Source: Holosporaceae bacterium (GTDB lineage Bacteria; Pseudomonadota; Alphaproteobacteria; UBA3830). From it: DNA of 7,265 bases. Every line of letters starts with the position of its first letter. The stretch's first letter is position 1. The stretch spans positions 1 through 7,265 of the forward strand of contig JAISMI010000052.1 in NCBI GenBank assembly GCA_031276835.1, in the 5' to 3' direction. The notes under the pieces were generated by a model. The model ran no database searches, was not told the origin of the DNA, and was given only the letters and a program-made list of their open reading frames with translations. The translations under genes and the position numbers were made by a program. Shown here one piece after another: positions 6,590-7,265 of this stretch.

Positions 6590-7265
6590 GATTTTTCACC
6601 TGTGTTTCACAACATAATTTTGCCAGCGCGCGAACTCTAGAGATTCTGTCCACTCTTTCAGCAACGCTCAACGCTCCTCGCGCGTCCATTAAGTTAAATA
6701 GATGGCTGGCCTTCATGCACTGATCATATGCCGGCAGCGCCAATCCTTTTTGAGCTAATTTTTTACACTCGGATTCGGCGTCCAAAAAGTGACGTCCAAG
6801 GATTTCGACGTCTGCCAGCTCAAACGAATATTTCGAAAATTCGACTTCCTGCCGTTTAAAAATATCGCCGTAGGAAATTTTCTCCGATCCGTTTTTGCCG
6901 TTCCAATTTAGGTCGTAGACATTGTCCGCCGACTGTAAAAACATGGCTAACCGCTCTAATCCATAAGTCAATTCTACGGTTACCGGATCGCAGGAAATTC
7001 CTCCCGCCTGCTGAAAATATGTGAACTGCGTGATCTCCATTCCGTCGCACCAGACCTCCCATCCGAGTCCCGCGGCGCCGAGTGTGGGACTTTCCCAATC
7101 GTCTTCTACGAATCTGATATCATGCAGTCGGCCGTCGATTCCTACGACTTCTAAACTTCGCAAATAAATATCCTGAATATTGTCCGGAGAAGGCTTAACG
7201 ACCACTTGAAATTGATGATGCTTCTGTACGCGATTGGGATTTTCTCCATAGCGGCCGTCCGCGGG
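6582..7265 (-). CDS. glyQ: Glycine--tRNA ligase alpha subunit (N-terminus beyond the window)
   Basis: The frame is open to the right edge, giving 227 visible residues; roughly the first 65-75 of a usual 290-300 are missing. The visible part starts [12 protein letters not shown], which belongs to the motif 2 region of this class II synthetase, and continues through [11 protein letters not shown] (22-32 of the visible part), [21 protein letters not shown] (52-72), [15 protein letters not shown] (75-89) and the motif 3 segment [13 protein letters not shown] (98-110), where the arginine that contacts ATP sits. GlyQ forms glycyl-adenylate and charges tRNA(Gly) together with GlyS. A GTG codon at 7205 is internal and not the start, because the homology continues upstream of it to the edge. 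The TAA stop at 6584-6582 lies within the start of glyS. Confidence 0.97.
   Translation of the reverse strand, partial: PADGRYGENPNRVQKHHQFQVVVKPSPDNIQDIYLRSLEVVGIDGRLHDIRFVEDDWESPTLGAAGLGWEVWCDGMEITQFTYFQQAGGISCDPVTVELTYGLERLAMFLQSADNVYDLNWNGKNGSEKISYGDIFKRQEVEFSKYSFELADVEILGRHFLDAESECKKLAQKGLALPAYDQCMKASHLFNLMDARGALSVAERVDRISRVRALAKLCCETQVKNHG
6596..6601 (-). promoter_or_regulatory. Strong ribosome binding site of glyS inside glyQ
   Basis: On the minus strand AGGTGA is followed by AAAATC and then the glyS ATG. It is the best match to the anti-Shine-Dalgarno sequence in the window and lies within the last codons of glyQ, which fits coupled production of the two subunits. Confidence 0.7.

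Noticed and set aside
1..7265. Search for CRISPR arrays, tRNA genes, insertion sequences, toxin-antitoxin pairs or other mobile or defence elements
   Set aside because: Nearly all of the window is filled by well-conserved housekeeping genes, and no direct-repeat array, cloverleaf pattern, transposase or terminal repeat pair was seen by eye.

Overview
The window is an ordinary chromosomal stretch of housekeeping genes from a low-GC bacterium (about 40% GC by eye). Several features point to an alphaproteobacterium, probably one of the AT-rich, often host-associated lineages (Rickettsiales or Holosporales type). These are a two-subunit glycyl-tRNA synthetase (glyQ and glyS), a YebC protein with the N-terminus MSGHSQFKNIM, a zinc-free ribosomal protein L31, and an M16 peptidase of the mitochondrial-processing-peptidase type. 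The lineage is inferred from remembered family features, not from a search.

Left part (1-2017). The window opens inside a leftward gene for an unrecognised membrane protein, of which only the first 71 residues are visible. It diverges across 42 bp from comF, a rightward ComF-family phosphoribosyltransferase-like protein with two Cys4 clusters. A 238-bp AT-rich gap follows with no convincing gene; it holds a 13-bp palindrome just before the ribosome binding site of yebC, a TACO1/YebC translation factor gene.

Right part (2020-7265). Five leftward genes form one compact cluster in the order of transcription glyQ, glyS, rpmE, dac, M16 peptidase. glyQ runs off the right edge. glyQ and glyS overlap by 8 nt, dac and the peptidase gene overlap by 1 nt (TAATG), and the two other gaps are 51 and 41 bp with no terminator visible. 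The cluster joins translation (glycine charging, large ribosomal subunit), peptidoglycan trimming in the periplasm, and proteolysis. The peptidase gene meets yebC tail to tail with only 2 bp between the stop codons.

I found no RNA gene, CRISPR array, insertion sequence, phage gene or defence system, and no sign of an undescribed system. The points worth a second look are small: the unknown membrane protein, the palindrome before yebC, the TTG start and unusual tail of the D,D-carboxypeptidase, and the gene order of the cluster.
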